Source of the DNA: Flavobacterium sp. KMS
GTDB taxonomy: Bacteria > Bacteroidota > Bacteroidia > Flavobacteriales > Flavobacteriaceae
DNA: 64,000 bases
NCBI RefSeq assembly: GCF_000813005.1
Contig: NZ_JSYP01000026.1
Span: forward strand, 90,125-154,124
Reading direction: 5' to 3'
Shown here: positions 1 through 8,210 of the stretch, in pieces
How positions within the stretch are numbered: position 1 is the first letter of the stretch
How the letters are laid out: each line of letters opens with the position of its first letter
Translations under genes and position numbers: made by a program
The notes under the pieces: generated by a model
Told to the model about the DNA's origin: nothing
What the model saw: the letters and a program-made list of their open reading frames with translations, nothing else
Database searches by the model: none

Positions 1-131
1 GACCAAGATTGAAATGAAAATAAGAAAAGAAAAAGGAACGTAAAATTTTTCATGGTATTTTTTGTAATTCTATATATAATATATTGAAGCAAAAATACTA
101 CAAATTAAACAAACTCTCTTATATATAAAAC

Positions 132-169
132 AAAAAAACCGCCTTACTCCAGATGGATTAAGACGGCTT
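132..169 (-). terminator. Terminator of the gapN gene
   Basis: On the minus strand an 8-bp stem (159-166 with 139-146, one G-T pair) is followed by a run of T (A at 132-138 on the plus strand). It lies just beyond the gapN stop codon. The remaining sequence at 1-131 is AT-rich and shows no feature I can support. Confidence 0.7.
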
Positions 170-189
170 TAAACATTAAAAAATAGCTA

Positions 190-1770
190 CTACAAGATAT
201 AATCGGTATTTATAAAATTCGATTCTTTACTATTTAATAATTCTTGCAAAATGGCATTATTGTAATCATTATCTTTTGATGCTACGAATGTTCTTATAGA
301 GAACGAACGTAAGGCATCGTGAATGCTTAAGGTTCCTACAGCCGAATCTTTACGACCTGTAAATGGGAAAACATCTGGTCCTCTCTGGCAAGAACTATTC
401 AGGTTTACTCTGCACACTAAATTTACCAAAGTATCAATAAGTGGTGCAATCGTTTTAATGTCTTTACCAAACAAACTTACTTGTTGTCCGTAATTAGACT
501 CGGCCATATCATTTAATGGTTCTTGAATATCCTTAAAGGTCAAGATAGGTACAACTGGGCCAAATTGTTCTTCGTGATATACACGCATTTTTTTATTTAT
601 CGGGAATAAAACAGCTGGAAATATATAATTCTCTGTGTGTAACCCTCCTTTTTCATTAATTATTTTTGCTCCTTTATGAGTAGCATCATGTATTAATTCC
701 TGGATATAATGTGGTTTCTCTGGCTCAGGAAGCGGCGTAAGCGAAACTGATTTATCCCATGGATTCCCAAAAATCAAAGAATCTACTTTTGCTGCAAAGC
801 GTTTATTAAATTCTTCGGCTATAGATTCATGCACATATAAAATCTTTAGTGCAGTACAACGTTGTCCGTTAAACGATAAAGTACCAACAACACATTCCTG
901 AATAGCCAAATCTAAATCGGCATCTGGTAAAATAATCGCAGGATTTTTTGCTTCTAGTCCTAATACTAAACGTAACCTGTTTTTATTAGGATGCTGATCT
1001 TGTAATGCAATAGCCGATTTACTATTTCCTATTAAAGCCAAAATATCTACTTTTCCAGATTTCATAATTGGCGATGCTACTTCTCTACCTCTACCATATA
1101 CAATATTAATTGCTCCTTTTGGGAAACTACTTCTAAAAGCTTCTAATAAAGGTGACAATAATAAAACACCGTGTTTTGCAGGTTTAAAAATTACAGGATT
1201 CCCCATAATCAATGCCGGAATAAGCAATGAAAATGTTTCGTTTAATGGGTAATTATAAGGTCCAAGACATAATACAACCCCTAGAGGCCCTCTTCGTACC
1301 ATGGCGTTTATTCCTTGTACTTTAGAGAAACTTGCTCCACGAGAATTTAATTCCTTGTAACTATCGATAGTATCGTAAATATACTCTACCGTTCTATCAA
1401 ACTCTTTCTCAGAATCCCCTAATGATTTCCCGATTTCCCACATCAATAGTTTTACAACTTCGGCACGAGTGGTTTTCATTTGAGAAACAAAATTCTCCAT
1501 ACATTTTATACGATCCACAACTTTCATTGTCGGCCATAAACCTTGTCCTTTATTGTAGGCTGCAGTTGCAGATTCTACAACTTCCATAGCTTCGGCCTCT
1601 CCCATAAAAGGAATAGATCCCAATAAAGTTGGCGTATATTTTTCGGTAGATGATATGGTAGAAAAAACAGGTGTGGTTTGCCCTGTCCATTTTTTTAACT
1701 CTCCGTTTACAAGATAGGTATCCTGTACCAATGGAGTATTTATTTGGTATTCCTCTGGTATAAAACTCAT
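190..1770 (-). CDS. gapN: NADP-dependent glyceraldehyde-3-phosphate dehydrogenase (GapN-type aldehyde dehydrogenase)
   Basis: This cytosolic aldehyde dehydrogenase most likely oxidises glyceraldehyde-3-phosphate to 3-phosphoglycerate with NADP, bypassing the phosphorylating GAPDH step and supplying NADPH. At 526 aa it is slightly longer than most family members. Visible family landmarks are the PYNYP motif near residue 171 with the active-site Asn, the cofactor-pocket FKPAK near 195, the general-base Glu273 in LGLEAKNP, and catalytic Cys305 in NGQRCTA. The N-terminal 40 residues are an extension. It is transcribed alone toward the left and ends at a hairpin terminator. The aldehyde dehydrogenase class is certain; the GAP substrate is assigned by resemblance to GapN sequences. 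Confidence 0.87.
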   Translation of the reverse strand: MSFIPEEYQINTPLVQDTYLVNGELKKWTGQTTPVFSTISSTEKYTPTLLGSIPFMGEAEAMEVVESATAAYNKGQGLWPTMKVVDRIKCMENFVSQMKTTRAEVVKLLMWEIGKSLGDSEKEFDRTVEYIYDTIDSYKELNSRGASFSKVQGINAMVRRGPLGVVLCLGPYNYPLNETFSLLIPALIMGNPVIFKPAKHGVLLLSPLLEAFRSSFPKGAINIVYGRGREVASPIMKSGKVDILALIGNSKSAIALQDQHPNKNRLRLVLGLEAKNPAIILPDADLDLAIQECVVGTLSFNGQRCTALKILYVHESIAEEFNKRFAAKVDSLIFGNPWDKSVSLTPLPEPEKPHYIQELIHDATHKGAKIINEKGGLHTENYIFPAVLFPINKKMRVYHEEQFGPVVPILTFKDIQEPLNDMAESNYGQQVSLFGKDIKTIAPLIDTLVNLVCRVNLNSSCQRGPDVFPFTGRKDSAVGTLSIHDALRSFSIRTFVASKDNDYNNAILQELLNSKESNFINTDYIL

Positions 1771-1772
1771 TA

Positions 1773-1800
1773 TTTGGTTATTTAGTTTTTGGTTATTTAG
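1773..1800. repeat. Two-copy 15-bp direct repeat before gapN
   Basis: TTTGGTTATTTAG occurs at 1773-1785 and again at 1788-1800, a period of 15. It lies directly upstream of the gapN start codon, so on the gapN mRNA it reads as repeated AACTAAATAACCAAA just before ATG. It matches a wider pattern in this window of repeated words immediately upstream of starts. Confidence 0.75.
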
Positions 1801-1810
1801 TTTATAGAAA

Positions 1811-1840
1811 ATAAAAAAGAGGCACGCGCCTCTTCTTTAT
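1811..1840 (-). terminator. Terminator of the rhodanese gene
   Basis: A perfect 7-bp stem (1817-1823 with 1828-1834) with a 4-nt loop is followed on the minus strand by a T-rich tract. It lies immediately beyond the rhodanese stop codon at 1841 and separates that gene from gapN. Confidence 0.8.
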
Positions 1841-2152
1841 TTATGGTGTAACGGTTTCTCCGTCCCAGTCTAGTATACCTCCTAATAAATTGTAGGCGTT
1901 ATCAAACCCCATCTCATTCATTATTTGGCACGCTTTTGCACTTCTGGCTCCAGAACGACAGTACACATAATAATTTTTATTTTTATCTAATTCCTCTAGC
2001 TCATAAATAAAAGCCTGTCCTTTATTGATATCAATATTAAGAGCATTTTCTATATAGCCATCATTGTATTCGTCTTCAGTTCTTACATCAAGTATAACTG
2101 CATTTTCGTCAGCTTCAAATTGAGCTACCCAATCTTCTTGTGATAAATTCAT
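1841..2152 (-). CDS. Single-domain rhodanese-like protein
   Basis: A 103-aa protein that is one complete rhodanese domain, a fold that usually carries sulfane sulfur on an active-site cysteine. The N-terminal LDVRTEDEY signature is at residues 21-29 and the loop CRSGARS begins at active-site Cys65. The six-residue loop is typical of single-domain GlpE/PspE-like enzymes. No signal peptide is visible, so it is likely cytosolic. It sits back-to-back with a Crp/Fnr regulator and close to a TauE/SafE exporter. Further right are a rhodanese fusion protein and YeeE transporters, so a role in sulfur transfer or detoxification fits. The exact acceptor is unknown. Confidence 0.9.
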   Translation of the reverse strand: MNLSQEDWVAQFEADENAVILDVRTEDEYNDGYIENALNIDINKGQAFIYELEELDKNKNYYVYCRSGARSAKACQIMNEMGFDNAYNLLGGILDWDGETVTP

Positions 2153-2393
2153 GATATCGTATTTTTAGGTAAAATTACAACGTTTTTGGCAAACTATAAA
2201 CCTCCTATTTGTGATTTATATTATAATTCGTAGAAAACGTTTTAGCAAAGATATAATAATCAACGAATTCTGTTTTCTACAAATAATTTTTAAAAATACA
2301 GTCTACAAAACCCATAGAAAATAGGATATTATTATTTGAGTAAATTGGCTTTTAAATAAAAAACACTACCTAATTAATACCATAATAATCGGT

Positions 2394-2401
2394 TATCTTT
2401 G
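2394..2401 (+). promoter_or_regulatory. Candidate -7 element for the Crp/Fnr gene
   Basis: TATCTTTG matches the Bacteroidota -7 consensus TAnnTTTG. No good -33 TTG lies 19 bases upstream, and the leader would be about 180 nt, so this is tentative. The rest of the 431-bp gap 2153-2583 holds AT-rich sequence and, at 2467-2530, low-complexity words such as AATTCGTGGCAAAAAA that resemble other spacers here. I see no other gene in the gap. Confidence 0.4.
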
Positions 2402-2583
2402 TAATAAATTATACTTTTAAAAGTCATTTTAACAAAAACATCTGAAACAGATTTCATAAATCAACACAAATTAATTCATGACTCTAGACTAAAAGTCGAA
2501 GAGGCGAAGCAAATTCGTGGCAAAAAATAAAATCTCAATATAAGAGTTTTTAAAATTTTCTAAGTGTTTAAAAAACAACATCA

Positions 2584-3210
2584 ATGCAAACTCCTTTAAA
2601 AAACATATTTCCAAACTTTTCTAACGAATTAATTTCAGCTATCGAAAGTAATGCTACTATGCAGGATTCCGAAGCAGGAACTATCTTAATGCGAACGGGA
2701 CAATACATAAAAAATACGGTTTTAATAACCAAAGGCAAAATCAAGATTTACCGTGAAGGCGAAGATGGTGGCGAGTTTTTTATGTATTATTTACAACCAG
2801 GTCAGGCTTGTGCCATATCTATGATTTGTGCTACCAAGAGCGAGAAAAGTCAGATTATGGCAAAAGTAGTCGAAGATGTTTCAGTAGTTATGATTCCGTT
2901 AACCTTAATGGATAAATGGATGATGGAACACCGCAGTTGGTACGAATTTGTTATCGAAACTTACAGAAGTCGTTTTGAAGAAGTCCTGGAAGTTGTAGAT
3001 AGTATTGCATTCCGATCTATGGATGAACGCTTAGAGTTTTATCTGAAACGTCATAAAGATGCTTGCGGATGTACCGAACTAAAAGTATCTCATCAAGAAA
3101 TTGCAACCGAACTTAATACCTCACGAGAAGTAATTTCGCGCTTATTAAAAAAAATGGAACAACGAGGTTTGGTTAAGTTAAACCGAAACCAAATTGAGCT
3201 TTTGAAATAA
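2584..3210 (+). CDS. Crp/Fnr family transcriptional regulator
   Basis: A 208-aa regulator with an N-terminal cyclic-nucleotide-binding-like beta-roll (about residues 5-115), a long dimerisation helix (about 117-155) and a C-terminal winged helix-turn-helix (about 168-198; SHQEIATELNTSREVISRLL contains the recognition helix). The phosphate-binding cassette of true cAMP receptors is not obvious, so its effector is probably not cAMP. Cysteines at 76, 82, 161 and 163 could sense redox state or reactive sulfur, but this is inference. It precedes a TauE/SafE exporter on the same strand and lies opposite a rhodanese gene, so control of sulfur genes is the most economical guess. Confidence 0.9.
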   Translation: MQTPLKNIFPNFSNELISAIESNATMQDSEAGTILMRTGQYIKNTVLITKGKIKIYREGEDGGEFFMYYLQPGQACAISMICATKSEKSQIMAKVVEDVSVVMIPLTLMDKWMMEHRSWYEFVIETYRSRFEEVLEVVDSIAFRSMDERLEFYLKRHKDACGCTELKVSHQEIATELNTSREVISRLLKKMEQRGLVKLNRNQIELLK

Positions 3211-3230
3211 AACATTTCATTTAAAATTGA

Positions 3231-3292
3231 ACCATTAAGAGATTAAGAAAAGTTAAGTCTTGCTTCTTAATTAAACTTAATCTCTTAATGGT
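3231..3292. repeat. 17-bp perfect inverted repeat
   Basis: The arms 3231-3247 and 3276-3292 are perfect reverse complements separated by 28 bases. The arm carries the words CCATTAAG and AGATTAAG. It lies between the Crp/Fnr stop and the TauE/SafE start. There is no T-run after the second arm, so it is not a standard terminator. Confidence 0.9.
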
Positions 3293-3399
3293 AAAACTCC
3301 CTAACAGCAAAGCGAAATTTGCATTTAATAAACCCAATGTGATAAATGTTACTGTAGCTTATGTTTTAAGAAACAACCTTTGTATCAAAAAAATCATCA

Positions 3400-4185
3400 A
3401 TGGAATATTTAGGTTACTTTGCTTCAATTATTATAGGACTTTCATTAGGCTTAATTGGCGGAGGGGGATCTATTCTTACTATCCCAATTTTAGTCTATTT
3501 ATTTAAGATAAATCCAGAGCAAGCCACTACATATTCATTGTTTATAGTAGGAATCACAGCGTTATTTGGGAGTTATAGCCATTACAAAATGGGGAATCTC
3601 AAGCTTAAATCGGCATTGTATTTTGCCATTCCATCGGTTGTTTCCATCTTGATTATTAGAGAAGTAATCTTTCCTCAGATTGCAGCAACATTATTTTCAG
3701 TTGCTTCCTATACCGTTTCCAAAGATTTCCTAATCATGCTTATTTTCTCGGTATTAATGATAGCAGCAGCCATCTCGATGATTAAGAAAAACAAAGCCGA
3801 ACTAAAACCAACAGAAACCAATTACAACAAACTAAGTATAATAGGATTTATAGTTGGTATCGTAACAGGATTTCTAGGTGCTGGCGGAGGTTTTTTAATT
3901 ATTCCTGCGCTAATATTCTTTGCCAATTTGCCAATGAAACAAGCCGTAGGAACATCATTGCTTATAATTTTTATTAATTCCTCCATAGGTTTTGGAGGAG
4001 ATTTATACATAGGAACTCCCGTAGATTATATCTTTTTATTAGAAATTTCGGGCATTGCTCTTTTAGGAATGCTTATAGGAACACAACTCTCCAAAAAAAT
4101 CGATGGTACTAAATTAAAACCCCTATTTGGATGGTTTGTATTAGTAATGGGATTTTATATAATTACTAAAGAAATTTTCTTTTAA
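3400..4185 (+). CDS. TauE/SafE family sulfite/anion exporter
   Basis: A 261-aa inner-membrane protein with about eight hydrophobic segments in two homologous halves. Each half opens with the family's Gly-rich helix (GLIGGGGS near residue 20; GFLGAGGGF near 160) followed by IPxLVY/IPALIF and a KQAVGTS-type motif in the second half. The family exports sulfite, sulfoacetate or related organosulfur anions. The start chosen here gives a full-length protein beginning directly at the first transmembrane helix. The neighbouring Crp/Fnr regulator and nearby rhodaneses favour a sulfur oxyanion substrate, though the family also moves other compounds. Confidence 0.9.
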   Translation: MEYLGYFASIIIGLSLGLIGGGGSILTIPILVYLFKINPEQATTYSLFIVGITALFGSYSHYKMGNLKLKSALYFAIPSVVSILIIREVIFPQIAATLFSVASYTVSKDFLIMLIFSVLMIAAAISMIKKNKAELKPTETNYNKLSIIGFIVGIVTGFLGAGGGFLIIPALIFFANLPMKQAVGTSLLIIFINSSIGFGGDLYIGTPVDYIFLLEISGIALLGMLIGTQLSKKIDGTKLKPLFGWFVLVMGFYIITKEIFF

Positions 4186-4325
4186 GATAATTTCAATTTA
4201 ATCTTTGTTGTCTTTCTGATTATATATTAAAGAGTCAAAACTTTTTTAATTCATTAAATAAAAATAAGCTTGAGGAAACTTTTTTCAGTACATTTAACTT
4301 AATACTGGTATTACGAATTAACCTT

Positions 4326-5363
4326 ATGGCAAAAACAATCAAACAATACGAAGAAAGTTTATTTACTGAAGACGATGGAAGTAAATTCTCTAAAATAAAA
4401 GACAAACTAATAAAAAGCTTCTCCTCTACCGACAGAGAAAAAGTCATCGAAATTTTAATTCAATATTCAAAAGATGGCAAAATGCTACATTGGAGAAATT
4501 TCTTGTTGACTGACATTATTGATCTGGCAAAAGAAGACGAAACAAATTACATTGACTTCTTCAAATGGACAATTACAAAACCCGAACTTACTTATTGGGG
4601 AATCGATGGACTCATAAAAACAAAAGGAGAAAAAGCATATAAAACGCTGATTGAGTTAGCTCAAGACGAAAACTTACCAACAGACGTTCGCGCAAAAGCA
4701 ATCAAAAGTATTGCAATACATAGCAAACAACCTTTTGACCGTGATTTACCAAAAGATCCTGGTTATTGGAAAATTGAAAACTTTAGGATTAACGAATTAT
4801 TAGATTGGCAAAGCAAAGCCTACAAACAAGGCTCAGGTCATAAAGAACCCAAAATTCATCCAACATTAAAAAATCCAAAAACAGAACTAGAAAAAGCAGT
4901 TTCTAAACTAGACGACAAATTAAAAATAGAAAGAGATAAGCAACAAGATTTATCAAATCCTTCGGATTGGCTTGCAATTGCCGACGAAAACAAAATTGCA
5001 GCAATAGAACAAAAATGGAAACTACCAGAAAATTATCTGCTATTTCTTAAGAACTATTCCCCAATTAATGTATTTATCGACGATGAAAAATTCTTTCAAG
5101 GATTAAATTTATATGGAGCCAATGATTTAATCAAATCCCAAAATGGTTATTCATTCAACTCAATGACATCTGAAATTCTTACCGATTGGCCTCCTAATTA
5201 TATTGTAATTGCCGATGCAGGCGCTGATCCATACTGTATTGATATTGCAAACATTACAAACAACGACGCACCAATTTATACAAGTATGCATGGAAATGGA
5301 AAATGGGAATTCGAAATATATGCAGACTCATTCGTTGATTTTTTAAAAGACATCGTAGAGTAA
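4326..5363 (+). CDS. SUKH (SMI1/KNR4) domain protein with an N-terminal helical-repeat region
   Basis: A 345-aa soluble protein. Residues about 1-150 are alpha-helical and look HEAT-like (for example a segment around DVRAKAIKSIAIH). Residues about 215-345 match the SMI1/KNR4 SUKH fold: IAAIEQKWKLPENYLLFL near the start of the domain, then a short hydrophobic core ending in FVDFLKDIVE. SUKH proteins are most often immunity proteins against polymorphic or contact-dependent toxins, with some housekeeping roles. No toxin gene is adjacent. Two other accessory genes follow, one of them barstar-like. The exact partner is unknown. Confidence 0.75.
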   Translation: MAKTIKQYEESLFTEDDGSKFSKIKDKLIKSFSSTDREKVIEILIQYSKDGKMLHWRNFLLTDIIDLAKEDETNYIDFFKWTITKPELTYWGIDGLIKTKGEKAYKTLIELAQDENLPTDVRAKAIKSIAIHSKQPFDRDLPKDPGYWKIENFRINELLDWQSKAYKQGSGHKEPKIHPTLKNPKTELEKAVSKLDDKLKIERDKQQDLSNPSDWLAIADENKIAAIEQKWKLPENYLLFLKNYSPINVFIDDEKFFQGLNLYGANDLIKSQNGYSFNSMTSEILTDWPPNYIVIADAGADPYCIDIANITNNDAPIYTSMHGNGKWEFEIYADSFVDFLKDIVE

Positions 5364-5399
5364 TCTTTTTCAAAGTTCTTTTTACTTTGACAAAGATTA
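5362..5399. terminator. Possible bidirectional hairpin between convergent genes
   Basis: An interrupted stem pairs 62-68 with 92-98 and 71-76 with 84-89 (all +5300) between the stop of the SUKH gene and the end of the gene facing it. There is no clear T-run on either side, so the terminator call is weak. Confidence 0.35.
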
Positions 5400-6230
5400 T
5401 AACTCATATTTCCATTTCATTTCTTTATTATCAAACTCAATTTTCAGATAACGAATATGGCTAACAGGAATCTTAGTTATATTATGGCGCTTTATTTCCC
5501 AATCTTTAACTGACATAACTAAGTCAATTGCATCTTTTTCGAATTCAGTATATGGGCGTTTCTTTTTAATGTTTAATTCCCTTTGCAAACCATATATAGA
5601 ATCATACTTAAACTCCCCTTCCGAGTTTACCAGATCTATACCTGTAAAAAGAGAAATTAATTTTCCGTTTTTGTCTATATACAATCCCAATAAAACATGT
5701 CGATTTCCATAATCTTTAAGCTTTCCTGCTTTAAAAATAGAATCAATGTTAGAAATCGGATTAGGGAGATTAAAATCACTTTCGAATTGATAAATAAAAT
5801 CATCAATTTTAAATTTATTCCCATTTTCCAACATCTTCTCATTGAGAACAACATTATTAGTCCATTTCAATGAAGCCGAATTAGAACAGTTTTTTTCAAA
5901 CACTAATTTCCCATTCCTTTCAGAGGCATATACAACCCATTCCTCATTTACAAAAGCTTCCCAATAACAAGAATTTTGAGCGCCTTTCTTTTGGTATCTA
6001 AAAGTAAATGACAATTCATTTGGAATATTCTCGTTTTTATAACTTTTCAGAACCTTAAATGTGATCGTATAATTAGAAGAATCTTTATCAAAACTCTTTT
6101 GTATTATTCTTCCAGTAAATACCTCTTTTGAGGAATAAAATTCTAATATAGCTTTCGGAATATCGCAATCACATGCAAAACTATTAATACATCCGAAAAA
6201 GAAAAAAAACAGCGTAATTATGTATTTCAT
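5397..6230 (-). CDS. Secreted protein with an N-terminal TIMP/NTR-like region
   Basis: A 277-aa exported protein. The first 19 residues form a very hydrophobic signal peptide; the mature part begins at Cys20 with CDC and runs into a segment (EVFTGRIIQ, then a beta-rich stretch with Cys pairs) that resembles the netrin/TIMP-like fold found in secreted proteins. The C-terminal half (from about 165) has a TonB-C-like or generic alpha/beta appearance with no motif I can name. It could equally be a periplasmic protein without inhibitor activity. It sits between two genes of immunity-protein type and faces the SUKH gene. Confidence 0.55.
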   Translation of the reverse strand: MKYIITLFFFFFGCINSFACDCDIPKAILEFYSSKEVFTGRIIQKSFDKDSSNYTITFKVLKSYKNENIPNELSFTFRYQKKGAQNSCYWEAFVNEEWVVYASERNGKLVFEKNCSNSASLKWTNNVVLNEKMLENGNKFKIDDFIYQFESDFNLPNPISNIDSIFKAGKLKDYGNRHVLLGLYIDKNGKLISLFTGIDLVNSEGEFKYDSIYGLQRELNIKKKRPYTEFEKDAIDLVMSVKDWEIKRHNITKIPVSHIRYLKIEFDNKEMKWKYEL

Positions 6231-6288
6231 TTATTAAAATAATTCGTTCGAAACTAAATAACTAAAATTATTATTTAGAATTATATTT

Positions 6289-6370
6289 GGGGCGTTCCCT
6301 TTGGTCGGGCTATCCGCTATATCTTTTTATTAGAAAAAAATAAAAAGGATAACGCTCCTATCCCTAACGC
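6289..6370. repeat. Structured intergenic repeat, CGCTATATCTTTTT family, copy 1
   Basis: The element begins GGGGCGTTCC, contains CGCTATATCTTTTT, then an A-rich loop, then AAAAAGGAT and CGCTCC, and ends TATCCCTAACGC. The TATCTTTTT and AAAAAGGATA parts can pair into a long imperfect hairpin. Related copies are at 24937-25050 and, inverted, at 60886-60956. With the next repeat it accounts for most of the 309-bp gap 6231-6539. Confidence 0.85.
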
Positions 6371-6433
6371 GACCATAGAGATAATAATTTTTTGATTTTA
6401 TAAAACGTTAAAAAAACAACTTTCAACACAAAA

Positions 6434-6522
6434 ATAGCGCGGATTTTCAATCCGTGCCCATTCCAACCAAAGCACTATTTTTTTGATTTAGATTGTGGGC
6501 ACGGATTAAAAATCCGCGCTAT
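6434..6522. repeat. 27-bp inverted repeat (26 of 27 matched)
   Basis: Arm 6434-6460 and arm 6496-6522 are reverse complements with one mismatch, separated by 35 bases. Each arm also contains its own smaller palindrome (CGGATTTTCAATCCG on the left, CGGATTAAAAATCCG on the right), so cruciform and two-hairpin forms are both possible. It has no coding capacity and lies downstream of the barstar-like gene. Confidence 0.93.
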
Positions 6523-6539
6523 CGTGTTTGCTTTACTAT

Positions 6540-7010
6540 TTAATACCAAAAGAAATTATTAGCTCCAAAAGGATTTAAACTAAATGCTCTATTTTCTACT
6601 TTAACTAAAATTAAAAGTCTTTCTAAAAATATTAAATGCCTTTGGGCACTTGACACAAATACATCAATTAAAGTGTGAGCATCTTTTATATTCATATTAT
6701 TAAAATTATCGAATATAACTACAAGACCATTCTCCTGAATTTCTATTTCATTTAAACATTCTTGTAATGCGTCCCAATTATTTCCATAATAGTTCGGAAA
6801 ATCAAATTGATTATGCAATGAATCATGCATTGCTTTTTTATCAGTCCATTCTGTACAATCAAACGTAATAATTTTATATCCTTCAGAAACAAACCATTCT
6901 GTATTATCCTTTAAAACTTGATAATCATTATATGGTTTTAAAAAACCTCTAGACATAATCTCATAATCTAATCTCTTCCATGTTTCAGGTTCATTCTTAA
7001 ATTTAATCAT
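6540..7010 (-). CDS. Barstar family protein (ribonuclease-inhibitor-like)
   Basis: A 156-aa protein whose middle (about residues 45-105) fits the barstar fold: a beta-strand ending FDCTEW, a helix with MHDSLHNQFDFP, the hallmark YYGNNWDALQECL, then the strand GLVVIFDNF. Barstar proteins bind and block barnase-type RNases, so this is likely an immunity protein. The N-terminal 40 residues are additional to the basic domain. There is no adjacent RNase toxin, so the gene is an orphan or acts against toxins from rivals. It is near a SUKH gene, which supports an immunity-gene pocket. Confidence 0.85.
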   Translation of the reverse strand: MIKFKNEPETWKRLDYEIMSRGFLKPYNDYQVLKDNTEWFVSEGYKIITFDCTEWTDKKAMHDSLHNQFDFPNYYGNNWDALQECLNEIEIQENGLVVIFDNFNNMNIKDAHTLIDVFVSSAQRHLIFLERLLILVKVENRAFSLNPFGANNFFWY

Positions 7011-7131
7011 AATTGCTTAAAATTATTATCAACTTGTTTTCCCATTGACTTCATCCAAAACAATTTCTAATTTTAGCTAAAACCAACTGCTAATCACATA
7101 ATTAATTCGTGAAATTCGCGGCTAAAAAAAC

Positions 7132-8208
7132 TTAATGTTCCCCATATCCAATATCATCCATTTTACCACTAAAAACACGGTATTGAATAATAAAATAAAC
7201 AATTACCAAAGCCAAAGCGATAAAAAACCAGCTCATTCCGGCTTCTAATCCGTATTCGTGCGCTGCAGTATTATAAATCGTTAAAGAAGGATTTACATTA
7301 TTGGTAGATGGCAAAACATTTGGAAAAATTGAAACTGCCGTAGAAGCAAAACCTCCCACAAGAAACAATGTAGAGAATACAAATCCTAAACCGTCTTTTT
7401 TGTACGAGCGTACCTTAAATAATCCTATAATACCAATAAAAGTAATTAATGGGAAAACCCACAATATTGGCGTTTCAATAAAATTATGAAAAGGTTTTGG
7501 CTCTATAAAATGCCAAATTTGCAAGGATATAAACACCAAAATAAGCAATACGATATTGAGTTTAAAAACTACATTTTTTAGCTTTTCATTTAAAGAAGAA
7601 TTGGTTTTAAAAATAATCCAGTTTGCACCATGAATCGTTAAAGCTACAACACTTACAATCCCCAAAAACAAAGTAAACCAATCGATAATTCCTAATTCAG
7701 CCGCTTGCGGGCTAAAAGTAGGATTCCATAAAGGCAAAAAGAAAAAATGAGCTTCCTGAGTAGAAACACCGTTTACAACCATACCTAAATTTACACCACG
7801 AACAATATTCCCTAAAGCAATCCCAAAGAATAAAGCCAATAGTAAACTCGCAATCCCAAATGCTTTATCCCAAATTACCTCCCACATCGGATGATGAATT
7901 TGTCCGCGCATTTCAAGTCCAATTGCTCTAAAAATAAGCAACCACAAAATCATAATCAATGGCAGATAAAACCCGCTGAACGAAGATGCATATAAAATCG
8001 GGAAAGCAAAAAACAAAACACCTCCCGCAGCAATAATCCATACCTCATTGGCATCCCAAAAAGGGCCAATCGCACTGGTTATCGCTTTCTTATCTTTTTC
8101 TGTTTTGGCAAAAAATAAATGAATAATTCCTGCACCAAAATCATAACCGTCTAATACAATGTAAACGGCTAGAATTCCCATTAAAACTACGTACCAAAAA
8201 AATTCCAT
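7132..8208 (-). CDS. cydB: Cytochrome bd ubiquinol oxidase subunit II
   Basis: A 358-aa integral membrane protein with eight or nine hydrophobic helices. The N-terminus carries the CydB hallmark YIVLDGYDFGAG and, further on, GPFWDANEVWI and LEMRGQ, all typical of the family. CydB pairs with CydA in the bd-type quinol oxidase that reduces oxygen to water at low oxygen tension and resists sulfide and nitric oxide. It follows cydA with a 2-bp gap on the minus strand, so the two are co-transcribed. Sulfide resistance of bd oxidase fits the neighbouring sulfur-handling genes, but that link is inference. Confidence 0.97.
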   Translation of the reverse strand: MEFFWYVVLMGILAVYIVLDGYDFGAGIIHLFFAKTEKDKKAITSAIGPFWDANEVWIIAAGGVLFFAFPILYASSFSGFYLPLIMILWLLIFRAIGLEMRGQIHHPMWEVIWDKAFGIASLLLALFFGIALGNIVRGVNLGMVVNGVSTQEAHFFFLPLWNPTFSPQAAELGIIDWFTLFLGIVSVVALTIHGANWIIFKTNSSLNEKLKNVVFKLNIVLLILVFISLQIWHFIEPKPFHNFIETPILWVFPLITFIGIIGLFKVRSYKKDGLGFVFSTLFLVGGFASTAVSIFPNVLPSTNNVNPSLTIYNTAAHEYGLEAGMSWFFIALALVIVYFIIQYRVFSGKMDDIGYGEH

Positions 8209-8210
8209 AA

